The position numbers were made by a program, and so were the translations under genes. From positions 1 through 64,000 of the forward strand of contig CAIFEV010000003.1 of assembly GCA_903789615.1 (NCBI GenBank): 64,000 bases of DNA, read 5' to 3'. This DNA is from an uncultured Lachnospiraceae bacterium. GTDB taxonomy: Bacteria; Bacillota; Clostridia; Lachnospirales; Lachnospiraceae. This document shows, in pieces, positions 54,019-62,322 of the stretch; the first letter of the stretch is position 1; each line of letters starts with the position of its first letter. The notes below the pieces were generated by a model that was not told where the DNA came from, did no database searches, and saw only the letters and a list, made by a program, of their open reading frames with translations.

Positions 54019-55047
54019 ATGCTGCAGGAAGTAATGACAGAACCGGGAAAGATCATCTTCAGGGAGATCCCAGATCCTTCTCTGGGAAAAGGGGAAGTAC
54101 TTGTGAAAATTATCCGGATCGGAATCTGCGGAAGCGATATTCATGTCTACCACGGGACACATCCTTATACAGGTTATCCGGTGACACAGGGACATGAAGT
54201 AAGCGGCGTGATTGTCGGGCTCGGTGAAGGTGTCACAGGGTGGAAGACTGGACAGAAAGTGACGATTGAACCGCAGGTATACTGCGGGCATTGTTATCCC
54301 TGTACGCACGGACACTATAATTTATGCGAGAGCCTGAAAGTAATGGGATTCCAGACGACCGGCATGGCCAGTGAACTTTTTGCGGTTGACGCATCAAAGG
54401 TCACACGGCTTCCTGACAGTATGACATTTGATCAAGGGGCTTTAATCGAGCCGCTCGCTGTGACGGTGCACGCCGCGAAGAGATTTCCGGCTATCAGAGG
54501 GGCAAAGGTGTGCATAAACGGATGCGGCCCAATCGGTACCTTGCTTGTTCAATCGGTGAAAGCGCTCGGAGCCGCGCAGGTTATGGTCACAGATATTTCC
54601 GATTATCGTCTGAAACTTGCGCAGTCTGTCGGGGCGGATTTTGCGTATAACACAGCAAAGACGGATTTTGGATCGGATCTGGTGGAGGCATTCGGCAAGG
54701 ATAAAGCGGATGTGATTTATGACTGCGCAGGAAATGATAGTACGATGAATAATGCGATCCGGAATGCGCGCAAAGGCAGTACCATAATTTTGGTCGCAGT
54801 ATTTGGGAAAATGGCCAATGTCGATCTTGCAAAGCTCAATGACTCAGAGCTCGATTTGAACACGAGTATGATGTACCGTCACGAAGATTATCTCGATGCG
54901 ATTTCATTTGTTGATTCCGGCGCGGTAAAGCTGGAACCGCTGATGAGCCGCCACTTCGCGTTTAGAGACTATCTCGCGGCATATCAGTACATTGATGCCA
55001 ACAGAGAGAAGACAATGAAAGTCCTCATCGACGTGCAGGAACCATAA
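54019..55047 (+). CDS. zinc-dependent medium-chain polyol dehydrogenase
   Basis: A 342-residue NAD(P)-dependent dehydrogenase of the sorbitol/threonine dehydrogenase type. The catalytic zinc is bound by Cys37 (GICGSD) and His59-Glu60 (GHE). Structural-zinc cysteines are Cys90, 93, 96 and 104. The Rossmann loop is NGCGPIGTLL. AGGAGG precedes the ATG. A strong promoter, an operator-like palindrome and the divergent ROK gene suggest sugar-induced expression. Exact substrate unknown. Its 3' end abuts a decayed AraC gene. Confidence 0.9.
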   Translation: MLQEVMTEPGKIIFREIPDPSLGKGEVLVKIIRIGICGSDIHVYHGTHPYTGYPVTQGHEVSGVIVGLGEGVTGWKTGQKVTIEPQVYCGHCYPCTHGHYNLCESLKVMGFQTTGMASELFAVDASKVTRLPDSMTFDQGALIEPLAVTVHAAKRFPAIRGAKVCINGCGPIGTLLVQSVKALGAAQVMVTDISDYRLKLAQSVGADFAYNTAKTDFGSDLVEAFGKDKADVIYDCAGNDSTMNNAIRNARKGSTIILVAVFGKMANVDLAKLNDSELDLNTSMMYRHEDYLDAISFVDSGAVKLEPLMSRHFAFRDYLAAYQYIDANREKTMKVLIDVQEP

Positions 55048-55078
55048 CAGGAGCATCGATGTGATCAAAGCAGTTCTG

Positions 55079-55400
55079 TCAGAAATACGCTTCCGGTATT
55101 CGGAAGGCGTCATGTTCACAAATTTCTTGAAAGCACTGATGAAAGACGACATCGTATGATACCCGGAAAGCTGAAATGCTTCGGTCACGCGGCTGCCGCT
55201 TTCCAGTGCTTTTTTTGCGGCTGAAATCTTCTGGCGGGTTATATACTCCGAGATATTGATATTGTAATACTGGCGGAACAGGCGCGATAGGTACTCGCGG
55301 CTGTAGTGAAAGTGGGATGCAGGCATTCATAGCCAGAACCGTTTCGTCTGTTCTTGTTTCTGAAATATATTGGATTTTGTTTAGATAATAATAAAACATG
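55079..55400 (-). pseudogene. remnant of an AraC family regulator
   Basis: Only the C-terminal DNA-binding part survives. HFHYSREYLSRLFRQYY, the next helix ISAAKKALESG, and FISAFKKFVNMTPSEYRK are typical AraC double helix-turn-helix segments. The linker before it (KIQYISETRTDETVLAMN) lies in another frame, so a one-base shift occurred near 55325. The ligand-binding domain is missing, and there is no proper stop after the second helix-turn-helix; the frame runs on into the dehydrogenase gene. Upstream, the sequence meets the FAD oxidoreductase remnant near 55400. Confidence 0.75.
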
Positions 55401-56274
55401 CCCTGTGCTTCCGATACTGGTGGATCGAAATCGGAGGAGACTGGGACGATATCATCCGGCAATCGGAAGACATCCGCTGGGAATTGTACCGGATCGTATA
55501 CGGTGTCTGGGAACATATCAAAAATCACGGTGACCATGGTGCCGCAAACTATAAGCTGACCTGGGGCGGTGCCGTTGCGGGCTGGCGGGAAAGCCGGCGG
55601 CTTACCGGCAAAGAAATGTTAACAGAACAGGATATCCTGGCTAACAGGAGATTTCCGGACGCGGTTGCGTATGGCGGGTGGCCGATGGATGAACATACCG
55701 CGGCCGGATTCATGGCTGTTGGACAGATTCCATCCAAAGTCCGAAGCTTTCCGGGACTCTATACGATTCCGTACGGAAGTTACTGCTCGTCAAATATTGA
55801 GAACCTGATGATGGCGGGACGGGATATCGGATGCTCCAAGCTGGCCATGGGGTCTACCCGCGTCATGGGAACCTGCGCTGTTGGCGGCCAGACTGTGGGC
55901 ACAGCGGCAGCGATGGCAGTCGGAAGAGCTGAAGGATGCCGGCGACTGGATAGATTTAAAGCTCGCCAAGCCGCAACAAATCCATCAGGTGCGGTTGACA
56001 TTTGACCCGAATCTTTCAGAGGAAATCTGCATCTCTGTTTCGAAAGCATTTATTGAAAAAGAATAGCGCGGCATCCCGGAATGGCTGGTAAGGGACTATG
56101 ATGTTGTATTGAATTTATGTGGCCGGGAGACAGGCAGAAAACAGGTGGAAGGAAATCATCAGAGGCTGAATATAGTGGAGTTCCCTTCTGTTAAAGCGGA
56201 TGAAATCCGGATTGAAGTGCATACTACCAATGGCAGTCATACAGCAAGGATTTTTGAGATCCGTGTCTATTAAG
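55397..56274 (+). pseudogene. remnant of an FAD-dependent oxidoreductase
   Basis: Similarity to FAD_oxidored-type proteins begins abruptly at YWWIEIGGDWDD (55415) and continues through WRESRRLTGKEML, FPDAVAYGGWPMD and MAGRDIG, then GSTRVMGTCAVGGQTVGTAA. The frame is then lost near 55930. The C-terminal domain resumes in a second frame (WIDLKLAKPQQIHQVRLTFD), passes a TAG at about 56064, and resumes again as EWLVRDYDVVLNL to FEIRVY, with a stop at 56272-56274. The FAD-binding N-terminus is absent. So the gene is truncated, partly deleted and interrupted. No intact open frame covers it. Confidence 0.8.
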
Positions 56275-56332
56275 CCTGAGAAACCAATTGCTAATCTATT
56301 TTCAAAAACAGCGAAAAAATTTATGAACGAGG

Positions 56333-56383
56333 TTGACAGGTGACATAAAAAGGTATTCAATTTTGAGCATAAACAGGCATAAA
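56333..56383 (+). promoter_or_regulatory. promoter and repeat operators of the DeoR-type gene
   Basis: TTGACA (56333-56338), 17 bases, TTCAAT (56356-56361). Heptamers of the form (A/G)CATAAA occur at 56343, 56367 and 56377, the last two exactly ten bases apart, one helical turn. One copy is in the spacer and two are just after the -10, as expected for self-repression by a DeoR-type protein. Confidence 0.6.
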
Positions 56384-56411
56384 TAATCGTCAATATGGCA
56401 AGGGAAGAAGC

Positions 56412-57203
56412 ATGTCATCCTATAATCCGAGACAGTCCAAAATCCTGGAGTACATCAGCCTGCACCCGACGGTGAAAGTTGAGGAAGTAGCTAAAAAGTT
56501 CTATATAAGTCCGAGTACAGTCCGGCGTGATTTTAATTATCTGGAGGAACTCGGCTATATTCGGCGTGTTCACGGCGGGGCTGTGCTTACAGAGGGCAGC
56601 ACCTTTGATGAACCTGCCAGGCTTCGCAAAATGCATCAGCTGAAAGAAAAATCAGCAATTGCCGATCTGGCTGTCCGGTTTCTGAAACCTTCGTCCAGCT
56701 ATTTCTTTGATTCCAGTTCTACCAGCGCCGTGCTGGCGACAAAACTGACCGACTTTCCGGATGTGATTCTCGCGACCAACGGAGTCGGGATTTTGAGCGA
56801 AATGAGCAGTACCAGCAAGCTGACAATTCTGTCGACCGGTGGTTTCTTGCGTTCGCCGTGGAATGAGCTAACGGGCAATATGGCGCTTGCCAGTATCAAT
56901 TCAATGAATGCAGATGTTTTCTTTTTCTCCTGCGCCGGCTTCAGTTTACAGAAAGGCGCCACGGAGATCAGTGATGCTAATGTCGGTGTCAAACGCGCTT
57001 TTTATGAACATTCCCGGAAGCATATCCTGCTCTGCGATCACACGAAGCTGGATCATGATTATTTTTTTATTTCTTTTCCCATCAGCCGTCTGGATTATCT
57101 GGTTACAGACCAGAAGCCGGAAAATCCAGAATACATTAGCCTCCTCGGAGACCGGCTGATATATCCCGGCAGCGGCACGACAGGAGAAAATGGTGAACAA
57201 TGA
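56412..57203 (+). CDS. DeoR family transcriptional regulator
   Basis: A 263-residue regulator. The N-terminal helix-turn-helix reads VEEVAKKFYISPSTVRRD, then GYIRRVHGGAVL, the DeoR signature. The C-terminal sensor domain (about 75-235) is of the sugar-phosphate isomerase-like fold with FFDSSST, ATNGVGIL and LLCDHTKLD. Ligand is probably a phosphorylated sugar. The gene stands 46 bases before a phosphodiesterase-like gene and may control it. Direct repeats upstream may be its operators. Confidence 0.9.
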   Translation: MSSYNPRQSKILEYISLHPTVKVEEVAKKFYISPSTVRRDFNYLEELGYIRRVHGGAVLTEGSTFDEPARLRKMHQLKEKSAIADLAVRFLKPSSSYFFDSSSTSAVLATKLTDFPDVILATNGVGILSEMSSTSKLTILSTGGFLRSPWNELTGNMALASINSMNADVFFFSCAGFSLQKGATEISDANVGVKRAFYEHSRKHILLCDHTKLDHDYFFISFPISRLDYLVTDQKPENPEYISLLGDRLIYPGSGTTGENGEQ

Positions 57204-57249
57204 GGCTGTGGCTTTACGAAGTTGCAGCCTCTTTTTCAGGAAGAAAATC

Positions 57250-58554
57250 ATGAATAAGAAAAAACTGATTGTAATGTCCAATGACGCCCTCGTATATGAG
57301 GATCTGGCAGTTCTAAAGGGGATGCCGGAGCTGGAGGACGTTTTCCGGGAGGGGGCGGTGGTAAAGCATGTGCGGACGGTGTATCCGTCGGTCACCTATC
57401 CCTGCCATGTAAGCATCGCCTCGGGCTGTTATTCGGACAAGACGGGGGTTGCCAGCAATGAAGAAGTGCAGCCCGGCAATTGCGGCAGCAAGCCCTGGCA
57501 CTGGTTTCACGATGTGGTGAAGTGCCGGGATCTGTTTGATGCAGCGAAAAAGAACGGGCTTTCCACCGGAGCGGTCTTCTGGCCGGTTACGGGCAATCAT
57601 CCCTCGATTGACTATCTGGTGGATGAGTACTGGAAGCAGGGCGATGACGATGATATCCGGGATGTTTTTCTTCGCAGCGGCACGAGCGAGGAACTCTGGG
57701 ACAGGGTGGTCCGCTATTATGTGAATGGCTGCCATATCCGCAAGCATCCGGAGACCAACTACCTGATCATGGACTGTGCCTGCGACATCATCAAATACTA
57801 TCAGCCGGACCTGCTTATGATTCATCCGGCCAACATCGATGCGGCCAGACACAAAAGCGGCGTGTTCTCCGATCTGGTCACAGATGCGGTGCGCAGCGCC
57901 GGGGAATGGATGGTGCGGATTATCACAGCCACGAAAAATGCCGGTACCTTTGAGGACACGGTTTTCGCATTTGTCAGTGATCACGGGCAGCTGAATATTA
58001 CCCGGCGCATCAATTTGAACGTGCTGCTTAGGGAAGCCGGGCTGATCGACGTGGACGAATACGGCGAAGTATCGGACTGGCGGGCATGGAGTCACTCGGT
58101 AGGTCTTTCGGCACAGATTTATCTGAAACGCCCGGAGGATACCGATACCCTCCAGAAGGTTGAAAATGTCATGAAACAGGCCGTCAGCCGCGGCGTATAC
58201 GGCATTGAACGGTATTACACAAAGGAGCAGGCGGAAGAAGAGGAGCATCTGGCGGGGAATTTTTCCTTTGTCGTCGAGACGGACGGGTACACCTCGTTTG
58301 CGGACGACTGGAAGGAGCCACTCGTGCATCCGATGGATCTTGGGGACTACCGGTACGGAAAGGCGATGCACGGTCACAATCCGTCGAAGGGACCGCAGCC
58401 GCCGCTGATTCTCTGGGGACCGGGCATCAAAAAAGGCGCCGTGCTGGACCGCTGCAACATTGTGGATGAGGCACCGACATTTGCGGATATCCTGGGAGTT
58501 GCGCTTCCGGATGCCGACGGGCGGAGCCTTCGCGAGCTGCTGGAAGAGCGATAA
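57250..58554 (+). CDS. type I phosphodiesterase / nucleotide pyrophosphatase-like enzyme
   Basis: A 434-residue protein of the alkaline phosphatase superfamily. YPSVTYPCHVSIASG supplies the probable nucleophile Thr, and VSDHGQLN and AMHGHNP supply metal ligands, as in ENPP-type enzymes. No signal peptide, so it acts in the cytosol, probably on a phosphodiester or sugar-phosphate linked substrate. AGGAAG lies before ATG 57250; the open frame extends upstream without similarity. It is followed by a strong terminator. Confidence 0.85.
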   Translation: MNKKKLIVMSNDALVYEDLAVLKGMPELEDVFREGAVVKHVRTVYPSVTYPCHVSIASGCYSDKTGVASNEEVQPGNCGSKPWHWFHDVVKCRDLFDAAKKNGLSTGAVFWPVTGNHPSIDYLVDEYWKQGDDDDIRDVFLRSGTSEELWDRVVRYYVNGCHIRKHPETNYLIMDCACDIIKYYQPDLLMIHPANIDAARHKSGVFSDLVTDAVRSAGEWMVRIITATKNAGTFEDTVFAFVSDHGQLNITRRINLNVLLREAGLIDVDEYGEVSDWRAWSHSVGLSAQIYLKRPEDTDTLQKVENVMKQAVSRGVYGIERYYTKEQAEEEEHLAGNFSFVVETDGYTSFADDWKEPLVHPMDLGDYRYGKAMHGHNPSKGPQPPLILWGPGIKKGAVLDRCNIVDEAPTFADILGVALPDADGRSLRELLEER

Positions 58555-58588
58555 GGGACACAGAAGCGGACAAAAAAGACGGAAAATG

Positions 58589-58635
58589 AAACAGGCAGAG
58601 ACCACGGGTGGTTCCGCGGTCTCTGCCTGTTTTTT
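58589..58635. terminator. strong terminator between convergent genes
   Basis: A 15-bp perfect stem, 58589-58603 with 58618-58632, over a 14-base loop, followed by a T run to 58635. On the minus strand the stem is followed by a T-rich stretch, so it may also serve the sugar-kinase operon. Confidence 0.88.
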
Positions 58636-58685
58636 CATCTCTTGAACTGCCGGAAAGGATCACTTCCCATAAAGCCCGCCCTGTT

Positions 58686-60314
58686 TTACTGGCCGGACGG
58701 CTCCAGGATCCACCGGTTTGCCGCCATGAGATCATGAAAAGCCCGCCAACGGTTGTAGAGCGCCTCGTACTGTGCGCGGTGCGCTTCATCGGGAAGGACG
58801 GTCCGGAAACGCCGGTTTAGCGCTTCTTCAATGGAACTGCGGCCGTTTTCGACCGCTTTTTGGATCAGGATGGCCGATCCGACCGCGACGCTTTCCTTCC
58901 ACTCCGGCACGAGCACGGCGCGGTTTAAGATACTCGCGAACTGCCCGACGGCAAATGCGTTCTTCTGCGCGATCCCGCCGCACAGGATGACCTCGTCAAA
59001 CTTCGCGCCCTGCGCCTCAAAGTGCTCCAGCGCTTTCCGGTAACTGCACGCGCATCCCTGGATCATCGCGCCGTATACATCCTCGGAACGCGTTGCCAGG
59101 GAAAATCCCGCCACACAGCCACGAAGACGCGGGTCATTCAGGATGCTGCGGCTTCCGTTCCACCAGTCGAGCACCGTGAGAGGGTTGTCCCAGGGAGCCT
59201 TGCTTTCCGCAAGTTCTGTCAGATACTGGTGCACGTTTACATGCGCCCGGTTTGCTGCGTCTGTGTAGGATGCCGGAACCTGCATATTTATGAACCAGCC
59301 GAGTATATCCCCCATGCAGGGACTCCCGGCGTCGTAACACGCCTTTTCGGACAGGTATCCGTCCTGCACCACGCCGTTAATTCCGCTCATCGGAACAAGT
59401 CGGTCCATGACAAAGGATGTAGCGACCGAGGTCCCGAGAACCGAGACGATTGCGTGCGGATGCTTTCCGCAGAAAACAAGTCCCGTGATATTGCCGTCGC
59501 CCATGGGGGCCGCGACAGGCGTTCCGGGGAGGAGTCCGAGCTCCTCTGCGGCTTTTTCACTCAGAAAGCCGCAGGAAGTCTCAAAGCCTGAAGAAGGGAG
59601 AAAGAATTTGTCATAAAGCGCCTGGCCAAATCCGGAGGCAAGTCTGTCGAGATCGTCCCTGGCCGGATAGCCGAGATCGCGCGCCCACATGTTGTTGAAT
59701 CCCAGATAATAGATACTGGCGACGGGGTGGCCGGTCAGGTTCCAGGCGATCCAGTCGCCGACCTCACAGAAGCGGTCCGCAGCCGCAAAGAGCTCCGGTG
59801 CCTCCTCATATGTCTCCAGCAGTTTCTGTATGCCCTGGACATAGCTGCAGCTTCCGCCGTATCGCTTCAGGACGGGGAGACCGCCGGTATGATACAGAGC
59901 TTCGATCTGCCGGATCTGCCGTTTTGCCCCGTGATGCTTCCAGAGCTTGATGTATGCGTGCGGACAGGAATCCCATCGCTTATCCGCGTTCGTTTCTGGC
60001 GAGGAAAGCATCGGACTTCCGTCGTCCCGGCAGGGCAGGATGGAAGAGTTCGCCGCGTCAAGACCGATGCCGGCGATATCTTCCGGGGCAGCTCCTGCCT
60101 TTTTTACGGCGTCCCGCACGGCTTTATTCATGCAGGAAAGATAATCGCGCGGATCGGCAAGTGCATAGCCTTCCGGCAATGGCGTGCCATCCGCAAGAGC
60201 ACCGCTCAAAACGCCGTGGGGGTATTCACAGACTTCTGAAGAGAGAACCGTGCCATCGTCCCTGACGAGGACGGCCCTCACGGATAATGTTCCAAAATCA
60301 AGGCCGATATACAT
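58686..60314 (-). CDS. FGGY-family carbohydrate kinase, ribulokinase-like
   Basis: A 542-residue sugar kinase. GLDFGTLSVRAVLV is the ATP-side motif typical of ribulokinases, with PHAYIKLWKHHGA, GDGNITG and ILCGGIAQKN further on. It would phosphorylate a ketopentose such as ribulose or xylulose. Last gene of a three-gene operon with an epimerase and a dehydrogenase. GAGGTGA lies before the start. AraB is the nearest named relative, but arabinose isomerase and AraD are absent here, so I do not use that symbol. Confidence 0.88.
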   Translation of the reverse strand: MYIGLDFGTLSVRAVLVRDDGTVLSSEVCEYPHGVLSGALADGTPLPEGYALADPRDYLSCMNKAVRDAVKKAGAAPEDIAGIGLDAANSSILPCRDDGSPMLSSPETNADKRWDSCPHAYIKLWKHHGAKRQIRQIEALYHTGGLPVLKRYGGSCSYVQGIQKLLETYEEAPELFAAADRFCEVGDWIAWNLTGHPVASIYYLGFNNMWARDLGYPARDDLDRLASGFGQALYDKFFLPSSGFETSCGFLSEKAAEELGLLPGTPVAAPMGDGNITGLVFCGKHPHAIVSVLGTSVATSFVMDRLVPMSGINGVVQDGYLSEKACYDAGSPCMGDILGWFINMQVPASYTDAANRAHVNVHQYLTELAESKAPWDNPLTVLDWWNGSRSILNDPRLRGCVAGFSLATRSEDVYGAMIQGCACSYRKALEHFEAQGAKFDEVILCGGIAQKNAFAVGQFASILNRAVLVPEWKESVAVGSAILIQKAVENGRSSIEEALNRRFRTVLPDEAHRAQYEALYNRWRAFHDLMAANRWILEPSGQ

Positions 60315-60357
60315 ACAGGATTTTCACCTCAATTGAGCAGACAAAGGAGCGCCGGTG

Positions 60358-61029
60358 TCAGTCGATCGCTTTCCGGAAGTTTTCGAACCCTTCATCTGTG
60401 AAGATACCGCCGTGGATCAGCCCGGAGGTACCGGCGACGAAAATATCCGCGCCAGCCTGCCGCATCCTGACGGCGTTGGTTAGACTGACATTGCCGTCCA
60501 CTTCGATCCGGATGTCCTCATGGCCGGTCTCCTTAAGCATCGCCTTCACGTCCGCGATCTTTTGCAGGGTCGCGGGGACGAGTTTCTGCCCGGCAAACCC
60601 CGGGTTGACCGTCATGACCAGGATGCCGTCAAGGTCGTCCAGCACATAGCGCAGATCCTCAAGCGGGGTCGCCGGATTCAGGGCGGCCATCGCCTTCGCG
60701 CCTTTTGAACGAATGTACTGCAGCGTCCGCTGCAGGTGCTGGGTTGTCTCGCAGTGGACGGAGACAAAGTCACCGGGTCTGATGTCAAAGTAGTCCAGCT
60801 TCCGGTCCGGGTTCTCGATCATCAGGTGAATGTCCATCGGGATCTTCGAGATGGTCCGCAGCTGGCGGATATAGTCGGTGCCCAGGCAGAAATTCGGGAC
60901 GAATTCGCCGTCCATGATGTCAATGTGGAAATAGGACACGCCGTTTTCCTCCATGAGCCGGACCATCTCCCGGGTGTGCGCCACGTCTACGCACATCATG
61001 GATACAGAGATTTCGGATGCTTTTTTCAT
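60358..61029 (-). CDS. ribulose-phosphate 3-epimerase family protein (second copy)
   Basis: A 223-residue TIM barrel. HIDIMDGEFVPN, IHLMI, MTVNPGFAGQ and EVDGNVS correspond to the metal and phosphate-binding loops; GN replaces the usual GG of VDGG. It is clearly diverged from the housekeeping rpe at 20145. In this operon it probably interconverts ribulose-5-P and xylulose-5-P made by the kinase, or acts on a related ketose phosphate. I use ATG 61029 because the GGGGGCGG ribosome site precedes it. Confidence 0.87.
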   Translation of the reverse strand: MKKASEISVSMMCVDVAHTREMVRLMEENGVSYFHIDIMDGEFVPNFCLGTDYIRQLRTISKIPMDIHLMIENPDRKLDYFDIRPGDFVSVHCETTQHLQRTLQYIRSKGAKAMAALNPATPLEDLRYVLDDLDGILVMTVNPGFAGQKLVPATLQKIADVKAMLKETGHEDIRIEVDGNVSLTNAVRMRQAGADIFVAGTSGLIHGGIFTDEGFENFRKAID

Positions 61030-61042
61030 CTGTCCGCCCCCT

Positions 61043-62044
61043 TTATTCATCGATTTTCAGGACGATGCGGTTCGTAAACGTATTTTTGTCCGTGAGCAGG
61101 GAGAACGCGCGGTTGACGTCGGAGAGCGGGATGATGTGGCTGGTCACAAGGTCCGGATGGATTTTGTGGTTCTTCAGCGCGTCGACAACCGCGGCCCAGT
61201 CGTCGGTCGTCCCTTTGTAGGCCGAGTTCCAGGTGCCGTAGACGGTGAGCTCCTTGCGCAGGATCTGCCAGTAGTCATTCTGGGAAAGCGGGACGTCCCT
61301 GCCCGGGTTGCCCATGAGGACCATGCGGCCGCGCGGCTTGATGGCGCGCAGGCATCTGCCCAGCGCCTGCCCGTTGCCGGTCCCTTCCAGGACGACATCG
61401 GTCTGGATGTCATCGGTGTATTCATAAAACCCCAGGGTCTTTGCGTAATCGATTTTCTTCGCGTCGATATCAAAGAAGTACGCCTTGCCGGCCCCGCAGC
61501 AGGCCGCCCACTGGGCGGCGAGGAGTCCGATCGGTCCGGCGCCGGAAATCAGGATCGTTTCACCCGCCTTGATGTCCAGGCGGGAGACGGCGTGGTGGGC
61601 CACAGCCATCGGCTCGCTGAGGGCCGCCTGCTCCAGCGGGACAGCGTCATCCAGCAGGACCACGTTCCAGCGCTTCACGGCAATTTTCTGCGCGTAGCCG
61701 CCGTCCCTGCGGGAACCGTAATAGTCATAGTGCCGGCAGAGCTCATAATAGCCTTCCCGGCACATGTCACATTCGCCGCACGGGATGAGCGGGAACACCG
61801 TGGCGTGCCGCCCTTCCCATCTGCCCTCCGGGTCATACGAGATGACCCCGGCGAACTCGTGCCCCGGAATCGTCGGGAAATGGTACGTCCCCCTCGTGAG
61901 CACCCGCCCGACATCGCTTCCGCAGATGCCGCAGTACTTTACGTCAAGCATCACCTCGTCATCTCTGCATTCCGGGACCGGCACTTCCTCGTAGCGCAGA
62001 TCGCCGACACCGTGGAGATTTGCTGCCATCATAGTTCTTTTCAT
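61043..62044 (-). CDS. zinc-dependent alcohol/polyol dehydrogenase
   Basis: A 333-residue medium-chain dehydrogenase. Catalytic zinc ligands lie in CGICGSDVG and GHEFAG. Four structural-zinc cysteines are in CGECDMCREGYYELC. The Rossmann loop is SGAGPIGLLA. It resembles galactitol-1-phosphate and related polyol dehydrogenases. As first gene of the operon it would oxidise a pentitol to a ketopentose for the kinase and epimerase encoded after it; no transporter gene is in view. AAGGA precedes the ATG. Confidence 0.87.
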   Translation of the reverse strand: MKRTMMAANLHGVGDLRYEEVPVPECRDDEVMLDVKYCGICGSDVGRVLTRGTYHFPTIPGHEFAGVISYDPEGRWEGRHATVFPLIPCGECDMCREGYYELCRHYDYYGSRRDGGYAQKIAVKRWNVVLLDDAVPLEQAALSEPMAVAHHAVSRLDIKAGETILISGAGPIGLLAAQWAACCGAGKAYFFDIDAKKIDYAKTLGFYEYTDDIQTDVVLEGTGNGQALGRCLRAIKPRGRMVLMGNPGRDVPLSQNDYWQILRKELTVYGTWNSAYKGTTDDWAAVVDALKNHKIHPDLVTSHIIPLSDVNRAFSLLTDKNTFTNRIVLKIDE

Positions 62045-62098
62045 TCGTTTTTCCTTTCTTTTCCGGGAGTGGAAAAATAAGAATACTTTTTGCGGAAA

Positions 62099-62112
62099 TT
62101 ATGTTATAACAT
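62099..62112. promoter_or_regulatory. candidate operator, 14-bp palindrome
   Basis: TATGTTATAACATA is a perfect palindrome between the divergent dehydrogenase operon and the LRR-MBL gene. A looser inverted pair, ATATGTA and TACATAT, lies about 25 bases further right. Such AT-rich dyads suit a GntR/HutC-type regulator, and one with a UTRA domain is encoded at the right edge. The rest of this 278-base gap is AT-rich and I could not assign promoters with confidence. Confidence 0.5.
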
Positions 62113-62322
62113 AGCTATAAAAATCGATATATGTACTGTCTTATATAAAATTACATATCATTGAAAGGCAGAGGAATCAACACATTTGAAGATTCTGGAA
62201 AACGTATTGATAAATTGTAAATAACCGTGATTATAGCTGCGCAGAATCAGTCAAAAACGATCAGGCGGCGCGGCCGTTTTTTACGGGAAATTCAGCGGGG
62301 CAAGAAAGAGAGGACAGACACT

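Noticed and set aside
55079-55537. 152-codon minus-strand open frame spanning both remnants
   Set aside because: Only a short linker part resembles AraC; the rest is antisense to the oxidoreductase remnant. It is an accident of the rearrangement.
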